DNA of 51,295 nucleotides from JAAZNF01 sp964561025. Lineage in GTDB: Bacteria; Myxococcota; B64-G9. The DNA is taken from positions 1 to 51,295 of the forward strand of contig CAZLNM010000021.1 in the NCBI GenBank assembly GCA_964561025.1. The letters run 5' to 3'. Below the pieces are notes generated by a model. That model saw nothing but the letters and a program-made list of their open reading frames with translations. It made no database searches and had not been told where the DNA came from. Below are positions 16,310-24,559 of the stretch, in pieces (the first letter of the stretch is position 1; each line of letters opens with the position of its first letter). Made by a program: the position numbers and the translations under genes.

Positions 16310-16500
16310 AGGGTGAAGGCTGGAGGCGGCTCCGACGTGCGCTGGGTTTCTCCGCGCTGCTCGCGGGCATCGGCGCCGTGGTGAGCTTCGGCCTGGGCGC
16401 GGCCGGCGGTGGTTGACCCATGCTATGCCGGCCCGCGGTCGCGGTGCCAATGTTTGCGGTGATCGGCTTCTTCCTCGGGTTGGATCGCCCGACGGACTGA
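16306..16500 (+). CDS. Small membrane selenoprotein, DUF6132-like, with UPMLC motif (in-frame UGA)
   Basis: A 64-residue protein if the TGA at 16414-16416 is read as selenocysteine. An Arg-rich start (MKGEGWRRLRRALG) leads into a first helix (about 14-33), a glycine turn GAAGGG-U-PMLCRPA, and a second helix (AVPMFAVIGFFLGL). The pattern GxCPxxxxPxxxxxxGxxxG matches my recollection of the DUF6132 small membrane family, with Sec at the conserved Cys. U37 and C41 form a U-x3-C pair. The start overlaps the previous stop (ATGA) and has GGAGGAGCG as ribosome site. A hairpin with loop GGUC follows the UGA. If UGA is a stop instead, peptides of 36 and 26 residues result, both hydrophobic and in one frame. 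Confidence 0.75.
16430..16448 (+). promoter_or_regulatory. SECIS-like hairpin of selenoprotein 2
   Basis: GGCCCGC-GGTC-GCGG-T-GCC: seven base pairs with one bulged U on the 3' side and a GGUC loop. The E. coli fdhF SECIS has the loop AGGUCU and a bulged U, on its 5' side. The loop begins 20 nt after the UGA at 16414-16416. Confidence 0.62.
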
Positions 16501-16584
16501 TTCTTCCCCGCGCAAGCCAATTCGCGTTGACCCAACTTCCCTTTACGGGCAGAATGGCCCACGATGCGCTCTGGGAGGTGGTTC

Positions 16585-18747
16585 ATGCGCGCGGTGGCTT
16601 CTCTTCCGGTGGTTTTTTCGGTGGGTTTGCTCGCGGCCTGTTCCAATCAGGCGCCCAGCCTGTTTCCGATCCCCAACAAGAGTGTGGAGACCGGAAAGAC
16701 GATCGAGTTCGACGTGCTGGCGGCCGACGGGGACGGCGATCCGCTGGAATTCGGAATCGAAGGGAAACCCGCGGCCGCGGTTTTCACCCAGGTCAATGAC
16801 ACCACCGCCCACTTCCAGTGGTCGCCGATCGCCTCCGATGCCGGGCCGGATGGCCGCGGCAAGGACTACCCGGTGACATTCAAGGTCACCGACGGCATCG
16901 ACGTGGACACCGAATCGATCATCATCACCGTCACCCTGGGCGGAGCGGGGGTCGGCGCGCCGGTGTTCATCTCCCCGGCCGACTTCACGCTGGACCTCGA
17001 TCGTTCTCAACGCATCGAGTGTCACATCGAGGTGCGCGATCCGGACTCGGCGCAGGTCACCTTGCGCCTGGTGCAGGGCATCCCCGGGGGAGAGTTCTCC
17101 ACTCTCCCCGGCGACAAGAAGGCCACCTTCTCCTGGACTCCGTCGGCCGCGCAGATCGCCGAGCGCCCGGTGTGGGGGTTCAGGGTCGGAGCCGACGATG
17201 GCAGGAATCCCGAGGTCTTCCAGGACATCACCATCCTGCTCAAGGGCGGGGCCCAGAAGTGCGATGGCACCCCGCCGGTCATCACGCACCAGGCGCTGGC
17301 CGACCAGCGCGGCAGTGGTGACTACCCGGTCTCGGTTATGGTGACCGACGCCGAGTCTTCCATCGGTGGCGTGGCGCTGTACTGGGCGGTGGGCAGTGGC
17401 GAGTTCCAGAAGAAGAACCTGGACGCCCAGGGCGGCAACGCCTGGAGCGGCACCATCCCCAACCCGAAGCTTGCGAGCGGCGAGACGGTGAAGATCGCCT
17501 ACAGCGTGTGCGCGGTGGATCAAGACGGGGCGGGGGGGCAGGCCGAGTGCAACCAGCGCGCCTGTGTGCCGGCGGAGGGGAGATACTCGTTCACGGCGTA
17601 CGCCGCTGGCGACACGGGGTGCCAGGACGATCCGCTGGAGCCGGACGACCTTCCCGATGAGGCCATGTCGCTGGATTTCGATCAGAATTTCGAGTGCTAC
17701 CAGAAGGACCTGACCATCTGCCCCGGCAACGTGGATTGGTACGTGGTGAGCGTTCCCGCCGGCCGGGAGTTCTATGCCGTGATCGCCTTCGAGTCCGCCA
17801 ACGGGACGCTCACGCTGGATGTGTTTCGCGAAGATGGCACGACCCTGGTCGGGAGCGCCGGCCCGGTGCAGAATGATCCCAACATCCTGGGCCTTGGCGT
17901 CGCCGACTCGCCCTCTGCCCGGACCTTCACGCTGAGGGTCCAGGGGGCGACCGCCTCCGTCACCAACCACTACCAGATGCTGCTGTGGCACGATGCGCCC
18001 TGCGCCGACGATCAGTTCGAATCGAACGACAACCCCAACGACTCCGCGGTGGTGGAGGAGAACGTCTACGACAACCTCACCTGCTGCGGCGACCCGGACT
18101 GGTACATGATCGATCTTCGTGCCGGGGACAAGCTCGAGGTGCTGCTCGACTTTGTGAACGCCGCGGGCGATCTCGACCTGGCCATCTTCTCCGAGGACGC
18201 GCTCTCCGCCCCGCAGCTCACCTGCCAGGTCGCGCTCGCCTGTAGCGTGACGGAGAACGACGGCGAGCTGGCTACCGTGAGCCGCATCCCGGCGGACGGC
18301 ATCTACTTTATCGTGGTCGTCCCCTATGAGGGCGCGCGCAATACCTACGACATGACCATCGTGGTCACTCCCAGCTCCTCCTGCCCGGACGACAACCAGG
18401 AGCCCAACGACTCGCCCGGCGGCGCGAAGACGCTCACGGCCGGCTCCCGGCCGGGCCTCAAGCTGTGTCCCAACAACGAGGACTGGTTCCGGGTGTATCT
18501 CTATCCCAACCAGACCCTGGACGTGACCATCACGTTCACCAGCAGCTCGGGCGATCTCGATCTCAAGCTCTACGATCCGGGCGTGACCCCCAGCGATCTC
18601 ACCGGGCACCAGCTGGCGGCCTCGCAGGGGGTGGGAAACACCGAGCACGTGAGCTGGCGCGCGGCCATCGAGGGCTATTATTATTTCCGAATCTACGGGT
18701 ACAACGGCGCGACCAACACCTATGATCTGACGGTGGGAGTGCAATGA
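16585..18747 (+). CDS. Lipoprotein with cadherin/Ig-like and three PPC domains
   Basis: A 720-residue lipoprotein. Start chosen at 16585 (GGGAGGTGG before the ATG) rather than 16564. The lipobox is LLAAC. Residues about 20-220 hold Ig/cadherin-like repeats (GKTIEFDVLAADGDGDPLEF). About 225-330 is another beta domain. From about 350 to the end are three pre-peptidase C-terminal (PPC) domains, each beginning with a DD-x-EPND-type acidic motif and containing DWYVVSV, DWYMIDL or DWFRVYL. PPC domains usually accompany secreted peptidases or act as carbohydrate/peptide-binding modules. The downstream gene, an HExxH lipoprotein, starts inside its stop (ATGA), so the two are probably made together and may form one surface complex. 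Confidence 0.87.
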   Translation: MRAVASLPVVFSVGLLAACSNQAPSLFPIPNKSVETGKTIEFDVLAADGDGDPLEFGIEGKPAAAVFTQVNDTTAHFQWSPIASDAGPDGRGKDYPVTFKVTDGIDVDTESIIITVTLGGAGVGAPVFISPADFTLDLDRSQRIECHIEVRDPDSAQVTLRLVQGIPGGEFSTLPGDKKATFSWTPSAAQIAERPVWGFRVGADDGRNPEVFQDITILLKGGAQKCDGTPPVITHQALADQRGSGDYPVSVMVTDAESSIGGVALYWAVGSGEFQKKNLDAQGGNAWSGTIPNPKLASGETVKIAYSVCAVDQDGAGGQAECNQRACVPAEGRYSFTAYAAGDTGCQDDPLEPDDLPDEAMSLDFDQNFECYQKDLTICPGNVDWYVVSVPAGREFYAVIAFESANGTLTLDVFREDGTTLVGSAGPVQNDPNILGLGVADSPSARTFTLRVQGATASVTNHYQMLLWHDAPCADDQFESNDNPNDSAVVEENVYDNLTCCGDPDWYMIDLRAGDKLEVLLDFVNAAGDLDLAIFSEDALSAPQLTCQVALACSVTENDGELATVSRIPADGIYFIVVVPYEGARNTYDMTIVVTPSSSCPDDNQEPNDSPGGAKTLTAGSRPGLKLCPNNEDWFRVYLYPNQTLDVTITFTSSSGDLDLKLYDPGVTPSDLTGHQLAASQGVGNTEHVSWRAAIEGYYYFRIYGYNGATNTYDLTVGVQ

Positions 18748-20603
18748 TCCTCCGTCGGTTTTTCAGGAATCGTATCAATTGGTTTGCACTCGCCGTTCTT
18801 GCGAGCGGCTGCACCAGCACGCCATCCCAACTCCCTGATGCTGGATTGCCAGAGTTGGTGGTCGAGAGCGCCGGCCCCACGGTGGTCCTGCCGGGCACCT
18901 GGCTACGCATCTATGGCCGGGGGTTCGTGGACGAGAACACGGGCAGCATTCTGGTGGAGATCGAGCGGGCAGGGGAGGCGCCCTGGATCCGGAAACCCGA
19001 ACGGCTCTCGGACGTGGAGCTGCGCCTGCGCATCGACCGGACCTTCTTTTCTCAACTAGGTGGACCGGGTGATTTCAACGGGGTCCTGCGGGTGCGCTGC
19101 GACTACGGCGCCGGGTTGAGCCAGAAGTCAGAGACCGGGCTTCGCCTGACCCTGCAGGAGAACCTCGTCCCGCGACTGGACAGCTTCTCCGCCGGGGGCG
19201 GTCTCGTGTACCTGGGAAGCGAGATCAACGCCGCGGGAGATGGTTTTCTCCTCGAGGGAGAGGGGCAGACAGAGCTCAGGCTCACGGGCACTTTTTTCCC
19301 CGACGCCGGTGGTTCGCATGCCATCGAGTCCTCTCCGCTGGTGCTCGGGTATCTCCGCAGGGATGCGTTGCGCGGGCCGCTTCCCGCCGAAGCGCTCGGC
19401 ATCCACCCCGGCCGCTTCGAGGGACAAATCCGGCCGGTCAACGTCATGGATGACAAGAGCGAGATCCCGGGCAACACCCTGTCGGTCAACTTTGAGATCG
19501 GTCCCACCGCCCTGCTACGGATGGAGCCCGCGGCCGCCTCGCGGGGACAGTACATCCATTTCTACGGGCGAGGGTTCGTGGCCGGGGGTGCCCGCACCAC
19601 CATCCGAGTGGAAGGGACTTTCACGCGAACCACGGGACAGGTCACCGACCTTACGGGTCCGAACGCCCTGGAGATCGCGCCGCAGATCGTGAGCGGCGAT
19701 CACATGCGCTACGTGTTGCGGGTGCAGTCCGACGGCCAGGGAGGCGTCCAGGGCCTGGGCGCGGTGCCCGGCATCCTGCGGGGAACCGCCACCCCGAAGG
19801 TGACGTTGGGTGCCGAGGTGCAGGTGGGGGTGCCGCTGCCCGGGGAGGCCCGCTTCGACGTGTTGCCGCAGAAGCAGGTCGTGTACATCAGCTACCTGCC
19901 GGGGTTCACGGACGCCTTGCGCCTGTTCGGGCTGCGAAACATGGAAAGCGCCGTCCGCGCGCGCATCCTGGAAGTGGTGCGGCGCGACTACGCGGACTAC
20001 TCGGTGGAATTTACGATCCAGCGGCCGGCAGACTTCGCCGAGTACAGCGTGATCGAGGTCGGTGGCGAGGACCCCAATCACCAGGGCCTGATGGGGCTCG
20101 ACGCCACCATGGGCAAGGATATCGGCAACATCTACTTCGACGACATCGTGGGAGGCAACAACGCCGACTCTCGCGAGAGCGGCCACTATGCCTTCGGCGG
20201 GGTGTTCGTGGACTCGTTTTTGGCCTTCTCTCCGCATGCCGACAAACCCATGTCCATCGCCTCGCCGCGCTTCGACGACATCTTCGGCCCGTTTGCACCC
20301 ATGCTGGACGGTACGCCGGTAGAGGCCGGAGAGTACCCCGGCGGGAGCAGGGCCGCCGCCATCGAGCTGGCGGTGCGCTCGCTGGGCAACATGATCGGCA
20401 ACACCATCTCCCACGAGATCGGCCATACCTTGGGTCTCGCGGCTGGCCCGCCGGACTTCTTCCACTCCTTGCCGGGGCCCAACCAGCTCATGGACGGTGG
20501 TTCGGATCGTCCCTTCGAGGAGCGCGTCGAGATCGATGGCCAGGGACCGGCGGTGTTCTGCCCCGCCGACAGGGAGTATCTGCTCCAAATTCTGCCCAAG
20601 TAG
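18744..20603 (+). CDS. Lipoprotein with IPT/TIG-like domains and HExxH zincin domain
   Basis: A 619-residue lipoprotein. The lipobox is LASGC (C23). The first half carries two IPT/TIG-like Ig folds (VVLPGTWLRIYGRGFVDE and ASRGQYIHFYGRGFVAGG). The C-terminal third is a predicted zinc metalloprotease: the helix ISHEIGHTLGL has HExxH at 557-561, a downstream H574 and a possible Met-turn (QLMDGG). Residue 11 of the metzincin HExxHxxGxxH motif is Ala, so the third ligand must come from elsewhere (H574 or an acid); activity is likely but not certain. Translationally coupled (ATGA) with the PPC lipoprotein, which would give a binding partner for substrate. Confidence 0.83.
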   Translation: MILRRFFRNRINWFALAVLASGCTSTPSQLPDAGLPELVVESAGPTVVLPGTWLRIYGRGFVDENTGSILVEIERAGEAPWIRKPERLSDVELRLRIDRTFFSQLGGPGDFNGVLRVRCDYGAGLSQKSETGLRLTLQENLVPRLDSFSAGGGLVYLGSEINAAGDGFLLEGEGQTELRLTGTFFPDAGGSHAIESSPLVLGYLRRDALRGPLPAEALGIHPGRFEGQIRPVNVMDDKSEIPGNTLSVNFEIGPTALLRMEPAAASRGQYIHFYGRGFVAGGARTTIRVEGTFTRTTGQVTDLTGPNALEIAPQIVSGDHMRYVLRVQSDGQGGVQGLGAVPGILRGTATPKVTLGAEVQVGVPLPGEARFDVLPQKQVVYISYLPGFTDALRLFGLRNMESAVRARILEVVRRDYADYSVEFTIQRPADFAEYSVIEVGGEDPNHQGLMGLDATMGKDIGNIYFDDIVGGNNADSRESGHYAFGGVFVDSFLAFSPHADKPMSIASPRFDDIFGPFAPMLDGTPVEAGEYPGGSRAAAIELAVRSLGNMIGNTISHEIGHTLGLAAGPPDFFHSLPGPNQLMDGGSDRPFEERVEIDGQGPAVFCPADREYLLQILPK

Positions 20604-20646
20604 CGCATACCCGGAACGCGGGCGGGTTCAACCAGAGGAGGAACGG

Positions 20647-21066
20647 ATGCTGGAACGCACGCTGTCGATCGTGAAGCCCGATGCCGTGAAGAAGGGTCTC
20701 ATCGGGGCTATCATGGGCCGGTTCGAAAAAGAGGGCCTGCGCCCCGTGGCCATGCGCATGTTGCGCCTCAGCCGCTCCCAGGCGGAGGGTTTCTATGCCG
20801 TCCACCGCGGCAAGCCATTCTTCGAGGGGCTGGTGGAGTTCATGTCGAGCGGGCCGGTCGTCGTCTCGGTGCTCGAGGGCGAGAACGCCATCCAGCGGCA
20901 CCGTGAAGTGCTCGGCGCCACCGACCCCGCCAAGGCCGCGCCGAACACCATCCGCAAGCTCTACGCCGAGAGCGTACAGCACAACGCCGCCCACGGCTCG
21001 GACGGGCCCGACACCGCGCGCACGGAAATCGCCTACTTCTTCTCCAGCCTGGATATCGCGGGTTGA
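20647..21066 (+). CDS. ndk: Nucleoside diphosphate kinase
   Basis: 139 residues, the normal size for Ndk. It transfers the gamma phosphate from ATP to NDPs through a phosphohistidine. Visible hallmarks are ERTLSIVKPDAV at the N-terminus (K11), RPVAMRMLRLS, and the active-site NAAHGSDG with H116; the usual Ser after the Asp is Gly here, a tolerated change. AGAGGAGG lies 5 nt before the ATG. It follows the protease gene by 43 bp and may be cotranscribed, but functionally it is housekeeping. I see no terminator with a U-tract behind it. Confidence 0.96.
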   Translation: MLERTLSIVKPDAVKKGLIGAIMGRFEKEGLRPVAMRMLRLSRSQAEGFYAVHRGKPFFEGLVEFMSSGPVVVSVLEGENAIQRHREVLGATDPAKAAPNTIRKLYAESVQHNAAHGSDGPDTARTEIAYFFSSLDIAG

Positions 21067-21141
21067 TGCGCTCCGCGTTCGGGAGGCCTGCGGTCCCTGC
21101 TCTTTGCGGAAGAGCGCAACCAAGGGTTCGGGGTTCGCTCC

Positions 21142-21170
21142 GGGCTTTTCCTTGTCGGCGGGTTTTCTAG
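21142..21170. repeat. Intergenic repeat, pyrimidine-rich end module only
   Basis: GGGCTTTTCCTTGTCGGCGG followed by GTTTTCTAG, the same module that begins repeat copy A (80-98) and recurs near 29577 and 31288. The upstream TGCGGTCCCT and TTCGGGGTTCGCT words are also shared with positions 10-35. No hairpin half is attached here. Confidence 0.4.
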
Positions 21171-21184
21171 AGTCGGCGCGGCTG

Positions 21185-21856
21185 CTAGGGATTGGGGGGT
21201 GGGGTCCCGGATGAATCCGGTGAGGGCGCCGGCGCCGGCTCGGTGGAGGGCGCGGGCTTCTCGGGGGGCGGCGCGGGCTTGGGCGGTGGTGCCGAGCGAA
21301 CCTTGGCCTCTTCCTTCTCGAGTTCCTCGAAGGCCGCCTCGGCGTTCTGACGCACCTTTTCTACGGTTTTTGGGGGAATCTTCTTTTCCTCCAGCTTGTC
21401 CACCAGGCTCTGGATGGGCTTGGAGGGATCGATGCAGACCAGCGAGTAGCAGCCGTTGTCCGGCCCACGCTGGCCGAAGCGGTCCAACCACTGGGACTCG
21501 ACCTCGGAGCCGTTCAAGACAGTATCGGAAGCGCTTTCGGAGCCTTCAACCATCACGTCCATGTCGTAGGAGCCACGGGTGCCGTCGGAGATGTCGATGG
21601 TGATGGTCCGGATCTTCACCGAGATGGCCTGGGAGAGGTGCCCGCGAGCGTTGTCCGCGGCGTTTTTGAGGCAATCGGTCTGGTAGAAGGTCGGACCCGA
21701 GTAGCCGAGGGCGCACAGCTTGCCGGGGTGCTTGGGGAGCGCGTCCACCCAGGTGGGCGGTTTCTCGGGCGGCTCGACTCGGCTACGCGAACCGGCGCAC
21801 CCCGCAATGCAGGCCATTCCCGCCGAGGTCAACAGGAGAACCAGCGTGCGACGCAT
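21185..21856 (-). CDS. LPP20-type lipoprotein with proline-rich tail
   Basis: A 223-residue lipoprotein. The ATG at 21856 has GGAGG 7 nt upstream; a longer reading to 21883 lacks one. Lipobox IAGC (C20). The domain (about 35-160) has WVDALPKHPGKLCALGYSG and a helix DCLKNAADNARGHLSQAI; this WV...G.G...DxxxAxxxARxxLxxxI layout is that of LPP20/FlgP-like lipoproteins. From 185 on it is proline/alanine rich. It is the last gene of the minus-strand cluster but is separated from the previous gene by a strong terminator-like hairpin, so it may be expressed at a lower level or from its own promoter. Confidence 0.8.
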   Translation of the reverse strand: MRRTLVLLLTSAGMACIAGCAGSRSRVEPPEKPPTWVDALPKHPGKLCALGYSGPTFYQTDCLKNAADNARGHLSQAISVKIRTITIDISDGTRGSYDMDVMVEGSESASDTVLNGSEVESQWLDRFGQRGPDNGCYSLVCIDPSKPIQSLVDKLEEKKIPPKTVEKVRQNAEAAFEELEKEEAKVRSAPPPKPAPPPEKPAPSTEPAPAPSPDSSGTPPPNP

Positions 21857-21887
21857 GACAAGCCTCCGGGGTCCGAGACGCATACCA

Positions 21888-21918
21888 AAAGGGCCGGAGC
21901 CTCGCCGGCTCCGGCCCC
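21888..21918 (-). terminator. Rho-independent terminator
   Basis: On the minus strand GGGCCGGAGCC-GGCGA-GGCTCCGGCCC, an 11-bp perfect stem, then TTTT. It lies between the LPP20-type genes at 21952-22542 and 21185-21856 and should end most transcripts of the operon starting at 24394. Confidence 0.8.
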
Positions 21919-21951
21919 TCGGTCACTCATGCCGTATCACAGAACCGCTGA

Positions 21952-22542
21952 TTAGTGGCCGGCCTTGGCCTCTTCCTTCTCGAGGTCGTCGAAGGCCTTG
22001 GCGGCGTTGGCGCGCACGTAGTCGCGGAGCTTGGCATCCAGCTCGCCCTTGTTGGCCAGCACGTCGGCCACGGCGGCCAGATCCAGCACGGCCAGCGAGT
22101 ACACGGTGCCGTCCGCCGGATCCTTCCAGCTGTCGACGATCTGGGCGCCGTTCACGTCGCCGATGCTCACGGTCTTCTGGACGGTGAGCACGTCCGCCTC
22201 GTAGGACTCCTTGCTCATGTCGCCGGCGGTGGTGCTACGGGCGTAGTCCTTCATCATGTAGGCGATGTAGTTGTTGAAGATCTGCAGGATGGCGCGGCGG
22301 GCACGGTTGTTGGCCCGGTCGCGCTGCATGGCCACGTCCACCATCTTGGGGGCGGAGCCGACGCCGTAGAAAGCCTTGCCACGGTCGCCGGTGAAGGCGC
22401 CGCTGCCCTTGGTCACCCACGCCGGGGCGCCGCTGGACGTCGTCTGCATGAGCTCGTTCTGCCCGCCGCCGCCGCCGCAGCCGACCACACCGACCGCCGC
22501 GAACAGCACCATCACCGAAAGAATGATCGCCAGGTTCTTCAT
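21952..22542 (-). CDS. LPP20-type lipoprotein
   Basis: A 196-residue lipoprotein with lipobox VVGC (C22) followed by GGGGG. The domain shows PAWVTKGSGAF...KAFYGVGSAP and the helix DRANNRARRAILQIFNNYI, then a beta part ending in YSLAVLDL, the LPP20 pattern also seen in FlgP/FlgT-type proteins. A C-terminal amphipathic helix (KAFDDLEKEEAKAGH) is almost shared with the neighbour at 21185 (FEELEKEEAK), showing the two are paralogues. AGGAGGAAGGAA lies before the ATG. It sits 44 bp after the CsgG-like gene in the same operon. Confidence 0.82.
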   Translation of the reverse strand: MKNLAIILSVMVLFAAVGVVGCGGGGGQNELMQTTSSGAPAWVTKGSGAFTGDRGKAFYGVGSAPKMVDVAMQRDRANNRARRAILQIFNNYIAYMMKDYARSTTAGDMSKESYEADVLTVQKTVSIGDVNGAQIVDSWKDPADGTVYSLAVLDLAAVADVLANKGELDAKLRDYVRANAAKAFDDLEKEEAKAGH

Positions 22543-22586
22543 TTCCTTCCTCCTTGGTTTGTGAAGGTAACCGGGTTCCTTCCGAT

Positions 22587-23798
22587 TTACAAGCCGTTTC
22601 CTTTACCAAAAATCCGGCCGCTGTCCCAACGGATCTTGAACACGGCCTTGCCGTCGAACGTGCTGAGCGCCTCGAAGTCGATCCTGCGCTCTCCCTTGGG
22701 GCCGACGAAACGCCCCGTGAGCAGGAGATCTACTCCCTTTTTGAAGAGCTTTTCAAGCTCTTTCTTGTTGGTCTTCTCGCCCATCTTGTCCAGGATCTTT
22801 TCCACCGAGTTGTCATCCACGGGCTCGAACTTCTCGGCCTCCTTCATGGCCTTGATGAGCCCTTCCTTGAAAAACTCCACCAGCTTGTCGTTGGCCTCGT
22901 CCATGTCCTTGATGTAGCCGATGGCCACCTTGGGTTTGTATTCCTCGCTGGAGGCCTTGAGCCCCTTCTCGAAAGAGGACACCTCGGCCTCACCATCCGC
23001 ATCAGCCTCGACGAAGTTGCCCGCCTTTTTCTTCAGCACGATCCAGCCGACCTCGTCCTCACCGTTCTTCACCTGGAGCTTGAACCCGGGCCACCACTGG
23101 TTGCCGCCGGAGGAGATCTTGACCTTGATAGGAGACTTTCCCTCGGCGTAGACGTTGACGTCGTCGATGACACCCGCGACCCGCGGCAGGGCCTGCTGGA
23201 TGGTAGTGATGACGGCCTCCGAGGCGGCGGTCATGATCTTGGTGTCGATCATGCCCAGATCCTCGGTCTCGCCGGCGGACTTGCCCATGGAGCCGGTCTT
23301 GGCGTAATCGGCCATCAGCTTGGCCATGTTCTTCAGGGTGACGTTCATCTTGGAGACGTCCTTCATCTCGTAAACCTTGGCCCAGACGATCTCCGCCTTC
23401 TCCACGTCGATGAGGTTGACGTTGAACTCGAAGTAGTTCGGCTGGCACAGGAAGTCACCGCCCACGATGAGGTCGGCCTGCAGGAACTGGCCGGTGGCCT
23501 TGGCGTTCTCGGCGTCGCCGAGACCCGTCATGGAGATCTCGTGCTCCTTGAGGACCTTGAGGATCTGCTCGCGCGAGAGCACGGTGAAGGCCCCGGTCTC
23601 GGCCAGGCGCGAGCGTAGCGAGGCTGCCGCGGTTTGGCCATAGTTGGAGGGCCAGCCCCGGCACACGTTTTCCCCACCGCCCTTGGTGAAGAAATCGCCG
23701 ACCGCGATACGCAGCTTCTTCTTCTCCTGGGCCATGGCCGGGGAGGCCAGCGCGAGAATCAGCAACGAAAGCAGGCTCAGCAGGGCAGCTCTTTTCAT
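22587..23798 (-). CDS. CsgG-like periplasmic / outer-membrane assembly protein
   Basis: A 403-residue exported protein. The signal peptide ends in PAMAQ (cleavage near 23) and has no lipobox. Residues about 30-130 match the nucleotide-binding-like CsgG/FlgO fold: LRIAVGDFF...TAAASLRSRLAETGAFTVLSREQILKVLKEHEIS...LQADLIVGGDF. The rest (about 190-403) contains a Lys-rich beta domain of unknown family. CsgG forms the outer-membrane pore for curli secretion, but pore loops are not evident here, so a periplasmic accessory role is equally possible. Its start overlaps the stop of the upstream lipoprotein by 4 bp (ATGA). Confidence 0.8.
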   Translation of the reverse strand: MKRAALLSLLSLLILALASPAMAQEKKKLRIAVGDFFTKGGGENVCRGWPSNYGQTAAASLRSRLAETGAFTVLSREQILKVLKEHEISMTGLGDAENAKATGQFLQADLIVGGDFLCQPNYFEFNVNLIDVEKAEIVWAKVYEMKDVSKMNVTLKNMAKLMADYAKTGSMGKSAGETEDLGMIDTKIMTAASEAVITTIQQALPRVAGVIDDVNVYAEGKSPIKVKISSGGNQWWPGFKLQVKNGEDEVGWIVLKKKAGNFVEADADGEAEVSSFEKGLKASSEEYKPKVAIGYIKDMDEANDKLVEFFKEGLIKAMKEAEKFEPVDDNSVEKILDKMGEKTNKKELEKLFKKGVDLLLTGRFVGPKGERRIDFEALSTFDGKAVFKIRWDSGRIFGKGNGL

Positions 23799-24394
23799 GG
23801 TCCGGTTCCCTCCTGGGGTGAACCCTTTGCGTCCGGCGGGCCGTCCGCAGCACTTTTGGACGGTGGTGCCGGAGGTTGATTCAACGCCTGCGCATTCGGC
23901 CGGTAGCGGGCCTCGGCGTAGACGAACTTGCCCTTCACCCAGATCTTCTCGATGGTCACGCCTTCCGGGAGCTTTCCCCCCGGGAGTTCAACGCCCTTCT
24001 TGCGGAGCAGTTCGAGCAGTTCCTTGCGCGCCCGGTTGGAGGCGGCGTCCCGGGAGAGGCTGATGTCGTGGCCCCGGGGGGCCTTGCCGATGGCCGAGAA
24101 ACCGCTGTTCGTATCGTCGCCAGTCTCGCCGTCGCCGGCCAGAGCTTCCGCCTCTCCGTCAACTTCTTCTCCGCCATCCGTGCCTTCTTCCGCAAGTGCG
24201 TCCTCGGGCACGGCCGCATCCGGCGGTGTCGCCGCGTCGAGGGTCTCGCCTGGCGGCGGGAGAGCCTGGGCGTCGGGTTCTTGCGGGAGCTCCTTCTTGC
24301 AGCCGGAGACACCCATGAGGAAGGCCAGGATCCCAACGATCCCGGTCCGAAGTTGAATATCCTTTCCCGCCATCCGGTCTATGCGGCCCGACAT
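23795..24394 (-). CDS. LPP20-like lipoprotein with acidic linker
   Basis: About 199 residues. Start placed at the ATG at 24394 (a GGGAG-like site is upstream; 24436 is possible). The lipobox is MGVSGC. A long Pro/Ala/Glu/Asp-rich linker (about 35-100) leads to a compact domain with the helix DAASNRARKELLELLRKKG and WVKGKFVYAEARYRP, again the LPP20-like pattern. It is the first gene of the minus-strand operon. The linker would let the domain reach across the periplasm. The 4-bp overlap with the CsgG-like gene points to joint assembly. Confidence 0.75.
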   Translation of the reverse strand: MSGRIDRMAGKDIQLRTGIVGILAFLMGVSGCKKELPQEPDAQALPPPGETLDAATPPDAAVPEDALAEEGTDGGEEVDGEAEALAGDGETGDDTNSGFSAIGKAPRGHDISLSRDAASNRARKELLELLRKKGVELPGGKLPEGVTIEKIWVKGKFVYAEARYRPNAQALNQPPAPPSKSAADGPPDAKGSPQEGTGP

Positions 24395-24425
24395 GGAAAG
24401 GCTCCCGTTCCTGAAGACGGCGCAG

Positions 24426-24455
24426 ATACTACGCAAGCTGACACGCCGGCGTCAA
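24426..24455 (-). promoter_or_regulatory. Candidate promoter of the LPP20/CsgG operon
   Basis: On the minus strand TTGACG (24450-24455), an 18-bp spacer, TAGTAT (24426-24431), 32 bp before the chosen start codon. Confidence 0.55.
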
Positions 24456-24484
24456 CCCAAATTTCGGGGTGAGGCGGATTCCGC

Positions 24485-24513
24485 TTGACTCCACTGGCGG
24501 CTTCTGGAATATT
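24485..24513 (+). promoter_or_regulatory. Candidate promoter of the DUF6175-like gene
   Basis: TTGACT (24485-24490), a 17-bp spacer, AATATT (24508-24513), 47 bp before the ATG at 24560. Together with the minus-strand promoter 30 bp away it makes a divergent control region, so both halves of the envelope cluster can be co-regulated. Confidence 0.5.
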
Positions 24514-24559
24514 CGGCCCGCTTGGCGGAAAACCCAAGGTGTCCAAAGGAGGAAGGCAC

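Noticed and set aside
16498..16530. A third in-frame UGA at the end of selenoprotein 2 followed by a short continuation
   Set aside because: No hairpin at SECIS distance, and only nine codons follow before another TGA. Read as the true stop.
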